Shown: positions 23,081 to 34,232 of the stretch, piece after piece
Numbering within the stretch: position 1 is the stretch's first letter
Layout of the letters: each line of letters begins with the position of its first letter
NCBI GenBank assembly: GCA_932521035.1
Contig: OW051496.1
Location: 5,456,001 to 5,520,000, forward strand
Length of the DNA: 64,000 nucleotides
Source: Oscheius dolichura
Lineage: Eukaryota > Nematoda > Chromadorea > Rhabditida > Rhabditidae
Direction of reading: 5' to 3'
Translations under genes and position numbers: made by a program
Notes under the pieces: model-generated
Told to the model about the DNA's origin: nothing
What the model saw: the letters and a program-made list of their open reading frames with translations, nothing else
Database searches by the model: none

Positions 23081-24286
23081 TTACAGTAGGTGGCGGTGGA
23101 CATTCGTTGTTATCCTGATAGTGGGGCTGTCGTCCGTGCTCGTGTGGGAGGATCTCCTCTCCAGCTGGAGCAGTCGCTTCAGGGCGGCCCGATACTCCGA
23201 AGAGCAGAGGGCATACAAGTAGAAATTATAGAGATAACTGAAGGAGACAGCTTTGATGAGGACAACCCGCTCACCTGGTCACTTGGAGGAGGTTCGCTAT
23301 GGCCTTGAATGTCTGCCAAAATATACTGTCGGAGGAGATTTGCCTGATGAAGATGGAGAGCAGGCTGGCCGGGAGGTTGCAGAGGACGAACGTCGTCGAG
23401 GTTATGAGCAGTAGGACCGATATCCGGCCGGTCTCGTCGCGGGAGGTCCGGCCGGATCGGGACCGGATGGACCGTCTTGAGGGTTTCCTGTCCAGTTGGT
23501 AGAGGGACCTCATCATGGCCGAGTTCAGAACCACGAGAGCGAGCATGGGGCCCCAGCGGGAGACCAGCTGAAAGGGGAGGATGAGGCCGACGAAGGGACC
23601 GACCTCTCGGATGCAAAGGTAGATTTCGAAGGGGATCGTCGTTTCGCCGGGATACCTCTCGATTTCATAGATCACCCTATTCAACGGGATATTAATAGAA
23701 AAGGGTAACACCTACTGGTCGCCGTCGTCCACCTCCGCTAGTTCCTTCTGCCAAATGGACGGGACATAGACGAGGATGGCCAGGAGCAGCAGGGAAAATA
23801 TGACTTTCGGGGCCCGTTTGGCACTGTCCAGAGAATTGAAAAAGTGGATCGGATGGCAGACACTCATATACCTATCCATTGTCATGGCCACGATGCACAG
23901 AGCACTGAAAGAGGCTCGTGGGGGAGGAGGGAGGGGGGGGCAGACCTGGCGCAGATGAGGCCATTGATGATGGGCAGTTCGAAGTGAGCGTGGTAGAACA
24001 TGAGCGGGTAGGACCGGTCGTTGGACAGGCCGGCGTGTCTCAGGATGAAGGGGATGAAGGAGATGATGCTCAGAATATCGAGCAGGGCGGACGCCTTGAG
24101 ATACTGGAAACAGCCGGACTGCAGCTGCCAGAGGGTGGCCACGTTCAGACACTGGTTCGCCATCCCTAAAAGGCGTTCTCTTCGAATTACTTGAATTATT
24201 CAAGGGGTGTCTGCCTCGAAAAACATACCGATGGCCAGGACAGCGGGCATCACAACAACGTGGGCCATGTACTCCACCTCGGCCAT
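23081..24286 (-). CDS. Rhodopsin-type GPCR, FMRFamide/neuropeptide receptor-like
   Basis: The start MAEVEYMAHVVVMPAVLAI opens into TM1. A phase-1 intron joins to GMANQCLNVATLWQLQ (the GN..N region), then TM2 (ASALLDILSIISF) and TM3 (LICA, SALCIVAMTMDRYMSVCHP). DRY at the end of TM3 is intact. TM4 reads KVIFSLLLLAILVYVPSIW. TM5 includes GPFVGLILPFQLVSRW, then a basic loop 3 (RKPSRRSIRSRSGRTSRD). TM6 is ISVLLLITSTTFVLCNLPAS, and TM7 has SYLYNFYLYALCSSEYR in place of NPxxY. The layout and motifs match invertebrate FMRFamide-receptor-like (FRPR) receptors, and the ligand cannot be inferred. The gene ends 175 nt from the convergent stomatin stop. About 5 short introns. Confidence 0.82.
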
Positions 24287-25460
24287 TCGCTCGCTCCCGT
24301 TGGATCTAATCCCGGCCGTTTCGGCCTCAAAAATTGTTGATCTGAAATGAGTCCAATTAGATTGGGGCTATGCTGCTCTAGCTCACGTGGAAATTGTTTC
24401 GGCTGTTGGATATTGTTGAGCGGAGAAATTCAAATGGCTGAAAGTAGACATTCTCGAGAGAAATGTGAGGCTGGCGAAGCGCAGATAACCTGACATAATT
24501 CATGCCTTTGACTTGTGGAGCAGGCCGAGAAGAATAGAGAGCAGACCGGGATTAGAAGAACATTTTTAGGTTTTAGAGGAGGAGAAAAACAGGGCACACA
24601 TCCGAGAATTAGGTCAATACAACACGTTTCATGTTGCATAATTACCAAACATCTATCCATCCACATTATCGGCTACTTTTCGTCTGGACTCCATGTGCCA
24701 CAAGAGCGGTTGATCATCTTATTTGGCCGGCGGGTAAGATGAGAACCTTAGAAGACGAGAAAGAGGAAGATCGAGCAGACGTGTGGTTAGGAGCAATCAA
24801 GGATTTAGCCTAACCAGGTTAGCAGACGAACCAACGACGGATATCCGCGATTGAAAATGTCGTAACCGGAGACGTGCTCAGAGTTATTGGACAAAATTGG
24901 AGAGTGTTACATTTCTTGTGATTTTTCATCCGCGTAAAGAGGAAGTTCTTTGAAGACAGCAGCATCTCCTCGAAAGTGCAAATATAGTAGCTCACCTGGG
25001 AGCATGTTGTGCTGCAGCTAGAGAAGATTGCAACGATGCCAATAAGGCAGCCTATCCTCTGCAATAAAGCACAATCGCCCTCGTATAGCGTCATTATACA
25101 CTTAGATCCCGCTGTCCTTCGTATGGCGTGACTAAATCAGATAAACTCTAACCGGGATTAAAGAAAGCGACACGGGCATCTATGATGCCTAGAGTAGAGT
25201 ATACAGAGATCTACCCAGGTTCATCTGCGGAAATGAATGGTTATAATTGGTTAGATAGTCGGGGTTCATGAAGAGCAGAAAGAAATTGAACGTTTGAGCT
25301 TTGTTGAACTTTCTGTTTAGAGGTGGTGAAATAAATAGAAGGATCTAAGAAAGTGACGTGTAGGATACGCTCGTTTTATAAATTATACTATAACAACGAG
25401 AAAAACAACAACAGAACAGAGATATAATGTACTATCAAGCTAAAAATAATACGGAATGAA
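24287..25460. other. Intergenic region, no gene seen
   Basis: The stretch marks a fall in GC content to the right of the GPCR. It contains only short, unsupported open frames. It lies downstream of TIM9 and upstream of the GPCR and should hold the GPCR promoter and the TIM9 3' UTR. No tRNA or other RNA gene was recognised. Confidence 0.4.
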
Positions 25461-25788
25461 TTACTTAGGAACTGGTGCGCCGTTAACCTCGGCATTGAGA
25501 AGTTGGTGCTCTTGAAACCGAAGTGATACACGTTGCGTCATCTTCAGATATTTGTCTAAGCAATTATTACTACAACTTTCTTCTTTAGAAGTGACAGTTC
25601 TGAAAATTAATTTAGTTGCGAAAACCAAAGCAAGATGTTTGCAATATACCATCATTTTTATAAAAACCATGTAAAGGAACTTACCGGGTTGTCATGTCAT
25701 TAACACAAGCTCCAAAACATTGCTCTGTAACTGTATTATATTGTATAAGGAAGTCACGGAAAGTCTTCAAATCAGTATCGGTTGCCAT
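25461..25788 (-). CDS. TIMM9: Mitochondrial intermembrane-space chaperone TIM9
   Basis: Small Tim proteins escort hydrophobic precursors across the intermembrane space as a TIM9-TIM10 hexamer. Exon 1 gives MATDTDLKTFRDFL, YNTVTEQCFGACVNDMTTR. After an 85-nt intron exon 2 gives TVTSKEESCSNNCLDKYLKM and TQRVSLRFQEHQ. Both CX3C motifs (CFGAC and CSNNC) are intact, and the segment YLKMTQR.S.RFQE is specific for TIM9. The length of about 80 residues is normal. A TTTCAG acceptor lies 3 nt before the ATG, and the gene starts 167 nt downstream of the aminotransferase stop on the same strand, suggesting it is the second gene of an operon. Confidence 0.95.
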
Positions 25789-25955
25789 CTACTGAAATTC
25801 TTTAGAACTATTGCATAGACAATAGGTAGATATGGAAAACCATAAAGAGATTTAAAAAGGAAAGTAGATAAAAGTTTATAAGCTCTAAAATATATCAAAC
25901 AAAAGAAACACTTGTAATCACAACTAAACCTGTAAAGTATGGCGATATAAAAAAT

Positions 25956-27733
25956 CTATTTGATCAATTTGACCAAGATATCATGAGCAGCGTCAAGAGT
26001 TTCCTCTTTCTCGAAAGCACCGTATTGAGAAGCTATAATAACTAACCTTCATAAAACAGAGGCGTATAAGATTATCAGTAGGGTGGAATGACTTATCAAA
26101 AAAGAATGCTGACGGTGGAATTGTGGCCAATTTCTAAAACAAATAAAAGCAATTATGAAAACCCAAAATGTAACATACTTTTTCCTTACAGAGCCAACGA
26201 ACAAATCTAAAATCAATTGGAACGTCACTGGCTTGTTCTTCACGGAAAGGACCATCTCAAAAACACGAATATCATTAGCTATTTTATACTAACCTATTTT
26301 TGAAAAATCAGCTATCATAAAATAGCCGGAATCAGGAATAAGCGGATTCATACCTCCTTCCTCAAGCATTTTAGCTAGCTTATTCCGTTTGTGTAATAGT
26401 TCTTGCGGTAGATGTGTTAGCAAGTAAGAGTTTGATTTATCAGCACCTGGAGCGAGCAGAGGATACCTAAAATAATTTGTGAAACGCATTTATAAAAAAA
26501 TAAATTTGAACATACTCAATTTCAAAAGCGCGAGCAATAGCTTCTTGGGTGGGAGTACTACATGTAAAAACGCAATTTTGATGAATAGACTGAAATATAA
26601 GGACGTTAGTAAACGAATAAAAATACTTTTAGCGGTGCTAGAAGCGACTCGGGGCCCATTGCCCAACCAAGCTTCCATCCAGTGATTGAGAATGCTTTTC
26701 CAGCGCTTCCAATTGAAATAGTTCTTTCGTACATTCCTGGCAAACTAGCTAAAACAATGAATACTAAACAATTCTCCATAAAAACTTACCAAATCGTATC
26801 ATTTCCTTCCCCATTTGATGCCATTCGTAGACTTCATCAGCGATGATTATCAGATCATACTTTTTTGCTAGTTCAGCTATTGCTTCGAGTTCCTTTCTGG
26901 TGTATAATTTCCCAACAGGATTGTTGGGATTATTTAGCACTAGCATCTGCAAAAGTATTGTTACTAAAATAAAACTTGCTACTTTTGTATTCTTATTACA
27001 CAGCTTCTCCAACTCGTCGAAATCAATAGTATAGTCTGCACTGCTCCGAGCACCCGGCTTCAAGTGCATTTTATAACTAATAGGAATTCCACCGGCCATC
27101 AGAACTTGAGGGGCATAGCAATCGTAGCAGGGCTCGATTACTATAAAAATAAAAGAATATTTATAATACTTACTTAAAACTTCATCTCCTGTATTTATCC
27201 AGCCACGAAATGCATAATATAGGGCCAGATAGGCACCTACTGTTACGATAATCTAAACACATGGCATAGTGAATATCAATGCTTACCTCTTCGACCGGCT
27301 TTACTGGATGCCCGTACAAATCGCTATAAATTTTAGAAAGTATGTTTACAAGCCTGAGATGACCATATCCTTACAACAAATGAAATATATTACAAAATGA
27401 AAAACCTCGTGTATATTGATGCCAGTCTGTTCTCTCGGGATGTTGGGCAACGTCGACAAGTAAATCCGAGACGAATTTCGGCATCGGTCCATCGGGGAAC
27501 CCCTGTTATGGAGATTTTACGAACACTTATTGTCTACTGTACCTGCCCAAGGTTTACCGCATTGTACTGCTGTGCAAGTGTGGTGAATTCAACCCTATAA
27601 CAGATCATATCAAAATATAACTAATGTAAAGTTACCAAACGGAGGGCCTGGCTTTTTCAACGCAAGCAGCGGGTCGACGAGAAGACATTGTGGCCAACGC
27701 TCTCCTGACAAAAAATACCCTACTAACATTCAT
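25956..27733 (-). CDS. KYAT: Kynurenine--oxoglutarate aminotransferase (KYAT/NKAT type)
   Basis: This fold-type I PLP enzyme transaminates kynurenine to kynurenic acid and can act as a cysteine-S-conjugate beta-lyase. Exons give ARPSVWVEFTTLAQQY, NAVNLGQGFPDG, PERTDWHQYTRGYGHLRLV, VTVGAYLALYYAF, NTGDEVLIIEPCYDCY, VLNNPNNPVGKLYTRKEL, LIIIADEVYEW, TISIGSAGKAFSITGWKLGW (catalytic Lys in SAGK), TCSTPTQEAIARAFE, DSGYFMIADFS, FRFVRWLCKEKKLATIPPSA and DNLIRLCF. It ends DAAHDILVKLIK. Two in-frame starts exist. The one at 27733 adds MNVSRVFFVRRALAT, a basic mitochondrial-type leader; the one at 27688 (MSSRRPAACVEK) gives a cytosolic form. A TTTTAG acceptor precedes the longer start. About ten short introns. 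Confidence 0.93.
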
Positions 27734-28269
27734 ATTTACTCGCCGCCTAAAACGGACCACGTGAACTGGAGGACTGAAGCATGCGAGTCAATATAAGTAT
27801 AAAACTAAAAAACAACTAGCGAAGGCAAAAGTTGCACCTTTCTACGATAAGTGCAAGCCAACTACTTTCTTTTTCAGATGCCTGTTTCCTCCAGTTCCCC
27901 CCTTTCAGTATCATACAGGATAGCCCATAAAAGCATCAGAGTGCTGTATTTCAAAATTGCACAACACATATTTACGTTGCAATATATAATGCTTATTATT
28001 TAAAACAACTGACAATGGAGAACAACACAAGGAAACGTATACCGACACGTCGAAGGTAACAAACGCAGCAATACGCTGATCGTCGACAGAAAATGTCGCC
28101 GACCCGCGGCAAGCAATAATTTAGCATGCGTTGGGGTCTAAAAATGGAAAGCTACCAATTGGGCCGTTCCTGTAAGTTTACTATACAATAATCTGATTTT
28201 TTTTAGCTCGTAAACATGATAATTCAGATCAATAGGACAGGAAAGGACTATATGTTAAGCGGTAGATGA
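27734..28269. other. Intergenic region between aminotransferase and 14-3-3
   Basis: AT-rich, 535 nt, with no credible exon. It should contain the 14-3-3 3' UTR and the promoter or leader of the KYAT-TIM9 unit. Confidence 0.4.
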
Positions 28270-29614
28270 TCAATTAGCTCCTCCTTCTTGTTCGCCGGCG
28301 TCTTGGTCGTCAGCAGCAGCATCGGAGGTCCATAGGGTCAGGTTATCCCTGAGGAGTTGCATAATCAACGTCGAATCTTTGTAGGAGTCTTCGTTCAGGG
28401 TGTCGAGCTCTGCTATGGCGTCATCGAATGCCTGAAAAAAAAAATTAGCAAGTGATATTTCCGGGAAGAAGTATAAATTGGACCTGCTTGGCTAACTGGC
28501 AAGCTCTATCAGGACTCGAAGCGACTTCATAGAAGAAAACAGAATAGTTTAGAGCCAATCCGAGACGGACTGGATGAGTGGTTGGCAGCTGGGCTTTCGC
28601 AATATCGAGAGCCTCGCCGTATGCCTCTTGCCCTTGAGAAGAAGCTGCTGAAAACTCGCCTGTTTAGCTAGTTGGCAGGCCTTGTCGGGGGAGTTCAAGA
28701 TCTCGTAGTAGAATACGGAGAAGTTGAGAGCAAGTCCGAGACGGATGGGGTGTGTAGGCTGCATCTTGTCCTTGGCGATATCGAATGCCTCCTGGTACGA
28801 CTGCTGCGACTTCTCGACAACCGCTGCAATCACAAGAGTCATCACAATACTAACAACAAGGAACGAGATAACTAATGCCTTTTGGATATCCCATCCGTCT
28901 CGCACAGATAATTAGAGGGACATTCCAAAAGACGTTAGCTATCTCAAAAACACAACAAACTACTCACACATTCGGTCGTCTCCAGATGCAACCTCGGCGA
29001 GGTAGCGGTAGTAGTCACCTTTCATCTTGAGATAGAAAACCTTGGACTCTGGGTTTCCAGCCTTAGGGATAAGGAACTTGTCAAGGAGATTCTGCAAATA
29101 AAAATGTAAGACTAAACTTGAAAGAGTTTGTATATCATTACAACAGTGTGTGATGCAATGATTTGAAATTCGATCGAAACGGCGATTTCAAAACGCGCAA
29201 TAAATATTGTTGCAGATATAGAGAGAAAAACTCACCAGGACATCTTGGCAGATATCGCGAAGTTCTTTCTCGACCTTTTCCCTGTATTCCTTAGCCATCT
29301 GTTGTTTCTTCTCAGATCCTTCGGTTTTCTGCTCAATGGAGGAAATAACACGCCAGCTTGAGCGACGAGCTCCAACAACGTTCTTGTAGGCGACAGAGAG
29401 CAGATTGCGCTCTTCGTTGGAGAGTTCAGCTCCAAGCTCCGTAACCTTCTTCATGGATTGCGCCATGTCGTCATAGCGTTCCGCCTAAAGTAAGTAAAAA
29501 TTGTGAGAATTGCAAAACGTATGCTGTAAGCAAAAAAGAAAACAATATTATTTTAAAAAATACCTGCTCGGCCAGCTTAGCTCTCTGTACAAGCTCGTCC
29601 TTGTTGTCAGCCAT
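28270..29614 (-). CDS. 14-3-3 protein (PAR-5/FTT-2 type) with mutually exclusive exons
   Basis: 14-3-3 dimers bind phosphoserine/threonine motifs in signalling proteins. Exon 1 gives [17 protein letters not shown]; next [60 protein letters not shown] and DICQDVL; then FLIPKAG and [20 protein letters not shown] (phosphate-binding K/R/Y region). Then comes a choice of exon A (28660-28823) or exon B (28484-28647), each 164 nt, same phases, both covering RLGLALN and ending CQLAKQ. The last exon reads [33 protein letters not shown] and a variable acidic tail. Total length of about 248 residues is standard. TTTCAG lies 16 nt before the ATG. The large GC-rich region upstream probably holds the promoter. 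Confidence 0.95.
28484..28647 (-). other. 14-3-3 alternative exon B
   Basis: Encodes [40 protein letters not shown], then [14 protein letters not shown]. It is 164 nt long, enters at phase 1 and leaves at a codon boundary, the same as exon A. By my alignment 33 of 54 residues match exon A. Its acceptor is the TTTTCAG that ends the 12-nt spacer and its donor is GTCCAA. The binding-groove Leu/Asn residues of RLGLALN are kept. Confidence 0.85.
28660..28823 (-). other. 14-3-3 alternative exon A (canonical)
   Basis: Encodes [40 protein letters not shown], then [14 protein letters not shown], close to canonical 14-3-3. The acceptor is ATTGCAG. The donor must be the rare GC type (CAG|GCGAGT). Only 12 nt separate it from exon B, too short for an intron, so the two cannot be spliced together. 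Confidence 0.85.
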
Positions 29615-32154
29615 GGTAAGTTAGTTACTGAAATTTCAAAAAATATCATACTATATAGTAAATTCAAGAGAATATCGAGAGCATACTGATAAACGTGAAA
29701 GTGAAACAGAAGACAACATTCACCACTGAATACGCCGCTAGAATGCTCGATGGCAACGTCATGCTCACTGGGGGACTGGGCGGGAACAAGGCAAAGAGCG
29801 CGCACACTACTTGAAAAAATGTGTAACTTGTTGAAAACGATGAAATTTTGAGCAGCGAGAGAAAGACTGTATCACAGAAGCAATAATCTTCGTCGCTGAA
29901 TATTTAGAAATACAGATTCAACAACTCGGAGCAGAAAACTAGTCGAAAAGGTATTTTAGGCCAGGCATCGCGGCGGAATTGAGGGGATCGACGGCGAGCC
30001 GACTCCGCCCACGAGACGACCAAATAACCGCGGGACCAACTGCTGGCATCGGAGCGCGCACACTACTCGACGAGCGGGAAACTGATCAGCCAAGGGCACT
30101 TTTGAAAGCAACTCCACGAGGACGGACTGCCCCCAGTAGATGCAATACAGTAAAAGACGTTTGTCCTTATTTGCCATATCACACATCCCTGAACCACAGA
30201 AAGGCGAATATTTTGTGGTGCTGGCGGCGGAATTTGAGGGACCGTCTGTGTCGAACGTATAGGCGGCAACTCAAATCGATGGGCAGCCGGCTGACCGCAC
30301 GCACGTAAACAAGCCGCGTTGCGTGTAATTATCTACAGCCACGGGATTACTCATTACTGTGCCTTGGGGCAAATACGGGCAGAGTGAAGCGAATACCCAG
30401 CCATTTGAACCCGAAAAAGTCGGCGAAACTCACGCGTACGACGGCAGAGTGGACTGCGAACGGTCGGACTGGAAAGTGTGATCTTATCCAAATTTGCCAG
30501 CTTTATTCCGACAAATCCCTCGAAATTGCGGTTATGACAGGTCACGTGGGCCTGTTTCTCTCGAGTTTGCGGCCCTTTCCCAAAAATTCGGCCGAAAATA
30601 ACCGCTCTGTTTACAAAAACAGACACAGTCGCGCACTCTTTGTCGTCCGCCCTTTGGCTGCCGCATACAGAACGGCTGTTTACAATCCTCGCCACGCTTC
30701 TAATAGGATTGGCCGAGTTGTCTTCGCCCGCACATCGCCTAATTATTCCCGGCCAAACTGAGAGTCGAGAAAACAATCAAAATGTTCGAGGGTCTCTTCC
30801 TTTCTGCCGGCAGCCGGGTCACTCTCGAATCTTCCAATGATCACAGCCCGCTGACCCCCCGTCGCTGTAATTCCACTCTGTCAATCAGCCCTTCCGACTC
30901 GATGACTCAGCGGCTCTCTCCTTTTCAGATCACTCCCAAATTTGTGTCTCCTCTCCAAGTTCGCGCAGTTGCCCGGCTTCCCTGCTGATTGCCGTGTCCC
31001 ATATGGATCGAGGCAGACTTTGATGCCGACGGACAACTGACTCGGCCGCCGAGCAGCACCGAGAGCGCGCGGATCAATGCGATGTCCAGTAAGAAGCCCG
31101 AGGGAATGTCCGCTGTTATTGAAGACGGCCAAGGCGGGGGCCACGAGCTCGAGAAACACCCAACTGAACTATATACCGTATACCGGGAGAGGCCCTCTTC
31201 TCGTCCTCTGGCAGGCCCTGTCCCCTCCGAATAGAGTTGGATGCATCCTCAGAAGCTGCCCTTCTTATTATTTACACGGCTAATCTCGGCTCGAGGTGTC
31301 TAATTGTAGTCTGGCCGGTTGCCTAGGAGAGCCTTGTGATTATGGCCACGAGGGCTTCGCGAAGAATAATTCGTGTGCGGTTCTGTGCTCGGAGCTGAAT
31401 CACGAGGGACGATCGAAGCCGAGACTGCCGCTCTTATCTTGGAGAGAAGAATGTCCGTGGCGTGGGGGTCGGCAGACTGACTCACGCCCCACAGAGACAC
31501 CGAGGCACAGGGCAATTCCAAGGGGCTGGGCGCGGGCCGTGTATGCCCCGGGCAAAGATGGTCTTTCATTTGTTGCGTACTGTACTGAATCTCTCCTCTC
31601 TTTTAGGAAACGGACGGATAATGATTGTGGATGAACTAATCACGGAGTGGGGATCATCTTCCTCCCTTTTGGATGGGCCAAATTCGGATCTCCGGGGCTG
31701 AATCACACTCGTTCCCGTGTCAACCGTGTAAACAGTGGTTGAAATAGGCGTCACTGTCCCAAGGCCGGATGTATGAGTCACTCAGAGAACTGCTGGTTAT
31801 GTTTAAAAAAAAAGAAGAAAAAACTCTCTTTTCAGATTGCAGTAGTGTCCAATTGTTAGCCATAAACATCCGTGTCGTCTCCTCTTTTTTCCCCGGTCCA
31901 TTTACCACCATTTGGTAGGATTGGAGCAGAAACGAGGAAAGAGGAAGAAGAAATGAAATAAAGAATCAAATGTGGAAGACTGTTCTACTGAAACTGAAAC
32001 TGAAACTGAAGAAATATGCTTGGAGAGGAGAGGATAAGGGAGGATATCAGTTTATTGTGCCTGTCGACCGGCTCGCTGTTCCGCTCTTCGGATCCTCCTT
32101 CTCGCCGTCGTGTATACATCGTCTGAAAATAATCGGCTCAAGCAATGAGTTTCC
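29615..32154. other. Upstream region of 14-3-3, no gene seen
   Basis: About 2.5 kb, becoming GC-rich from 29.9 kb. Open frames on both strands lack recognisable domains or signal peptides. Two similar GC-rich segments (around 29968 and 30228, each with GCGGCGGAATT) are partial repeats. A short CTGAAA tandem repeat lies at 31988-32010. It is probably promoter DNA of 14-3-3 plus intergenic sequence. Confidence 0.35.
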
Positions 32155-32599
32155 TCACTTGGCGAGTGCCTCGGCACATAGCATTGAATCGTTGCCTTTG
32201 AACTTCAGCCGCAGCTGAAAAAGACAGTCTTGGCTCTGCCGGAGAATGTCACCTTTTTGTCGTCCCGGGTAACGATGACCACGTGGAGACTCTTCCCCTT
32301 CATGCTCACGTCCATCTTCTTGCAATTCTTCACTTTATAGACTCGTCCGACCAGGGGAATGCCCGGGGTGACCCCGTAGAGGTAGTACTTGTAGAGGACG
32401 ACGCTGCCCTCCGAGGTCAGCACGGCCAGTCTCTTCCTCCACCGTCGGCCGACTCTTTGGGAGAGATAGCCGCATTCCGTGCCATCTTTTGTACAGAACT
32501 GTGACTGGAAATAGGAGAGTGGTACAAGGGGAATAGAGCGAAGGCGACCTGTTCAGGAAGCTGGTAGTTGGGACCAAGGCATGAGTAGAAACCACCCAT
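32155..32599 (-). CDS. Small PH-domain protein with predicted N-myristoylation
   Basis: Three exons. Exon 1 reads MGGFYSCLGPNYQLPEQ and joins in phase (60-nt intron) to SQFCTKDGTECGYLSQRVGR, then RWRKRLAVLTSEGSVVLYKY, GRVYKVKNC, LHVVIVTRDDKK. A 39-nt intron then leads to LRLKFKGNDSMLCAEALAK and the stop. This is a single compact pleckstrin-homology domain, with the Arg/Lys-rich beta1-beta2 loop that binds phosphoinositides, and almost nothing else (about 115 residues). MGGFYS fits the N-myristoylation consensus (Gly2, Ser6) and Cys7 could be palmitoylated, suggesting constitutive membrane attachment. A CCCTAG acceptor lies 12 nt before the ATG. I do not recognise an orthologue. Without removing the 39-nt intron the frame stops early. 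Confidence 0.7.
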
Positions 32600-34232
32600 T
32601 CGACGGATAGGCTAGGGTAAAATCAGAAAGGTGACCTTTATCCTTGACATGTTTGAGAATTGTATTGAAATGAAGACATTTACAGGAGAGGGAGGCGTAG
32701 TCTCTCCTTCAGTGGCCGTCTTCCGCCTACAGTAACCAAGAGATCAGGAACACACTGGGAAATGGACACTGTACTTTCCGGGCTTCCCGAAAACATGGAG
32801 ATACAAAGACAATGGAACTAGTGACGAGCTGCGCTGGAAGAGGACGAGGGGGCTGTGGGGACACGAACATCTCTTCAGGAACAAGGACTCGCCGTTGGTG
32901 TCTTCCTCTCCGACATCGACAAGCTCGTCCCTCCTGGCCCTTCTTCCTCTGCTCTTACACGTGTTTCTGTAGTATCCATTTGAATATTAAACCAAGCTAC
33001 GAAAGCCGATCAACGGCCCGCTTAGGACCTAGCGGGGCCCTCACCGCCGTCTCGGGCACCTTTTCAGCACCTCCCTTTCTTCATTCCACCCGAATTCACA
33101 TCAAAAGATCATCTTCCGAGTGAAATCTTCATTCATGTTTTCTCCTAACTACAGACTCGACGTTGACTTCCCCTCTTTTCTCCTGTAGCCCGACTGAGAC
33201 CGGCTTATAAGGACAAGGAGCTTTAGGGAGGCCTTGAGCTGGGTGTGGGGGAGGACTTTAGGTGGCTGGGATTAGGGAATTCGGCAGACGGTGGCTATCA
33301 CCATCTAAAGGTGAGAAACCAGAGAGCTAGTCCTCAGTCCGAACAAGTGAAACTGACTTCCCTGCCCATCCTCTCACACCTTCTCCCGTCCACAACATGA
33401 ACTTTTCCTTATTTTGATGATGTCTCTAATTTTCGCGCATCGGCCCTAATCCCCGAAGCCGTCATCGATCAGCTGTTTTCCCACATTTCCCGCAGTTATC
33501 CCCTCATTTCCGAAGATGCACATTTCCGTTTCCAGACTTCCTCGAAGGCGTAAAAGGCGTATCCGTTTTATACGGCGGAGCAGCTTCTGATCGTCGCCCG
33601 TTGAATATTCTAGCTCTCTTGCTTTTTGTCAAATTAATTTTGGTCCTCTCACCGGGCCACCTTTATGGGGCCCGTCGATCGCCTCGGATATGCATTGGCC
33701 AACACCTTCCGACCTGCCCTCCTCAAATTAACTTCCTTCTTCTCTCTTTAATTAGGCTAAAAAGAGGAGAGTCAACCACCTGTCGGGGGTGGCGAAACCG
33801 AGTTATCGGGAGGAAAATGCGGGCAATTTCCCGACTTCGTCTGGGGATCTCACTGACCGAACGTCACACAGGAAAAGTTGTCCGGAATGCGTAAGCCCTC
33901 GTGGGGGCTTCCGATAACTGGAAGGGCCCCCTCTGATCCCTCCGGGTGGCTTCTTTTTTCTATCTGCCGAGTACGCACCGCCATCCCTTTCCTGGTAAGT
34001 CGAAATTTCTGATGTCGGCCATTGATCCGTCTCTGTAAACTTCGGGCTCATTGCCCCCATTCATCCCCGTATTTTCCATAGTGACCGCCATCTGCTTTCT
34101 GATTATCAATCCGTCTCCTCTCCCTGGGTCCGAGGGAATCCTTTGTTTTCGTCTCGCTAATCTGGTCAATCTGACTTCCACTCTCTGATTACAGTATTCT
34201 GTCCTTGCTACAGATGTCATCTTTCAGTTCTT
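32600..34232. other. Intergenic region, no gene seen
   Basis: About 1.6 kb between divergent genes (PH protein to the left, GPCR to the right). It has only short unsupported open frames. It should contain both promoters. Confidence 0.35.
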
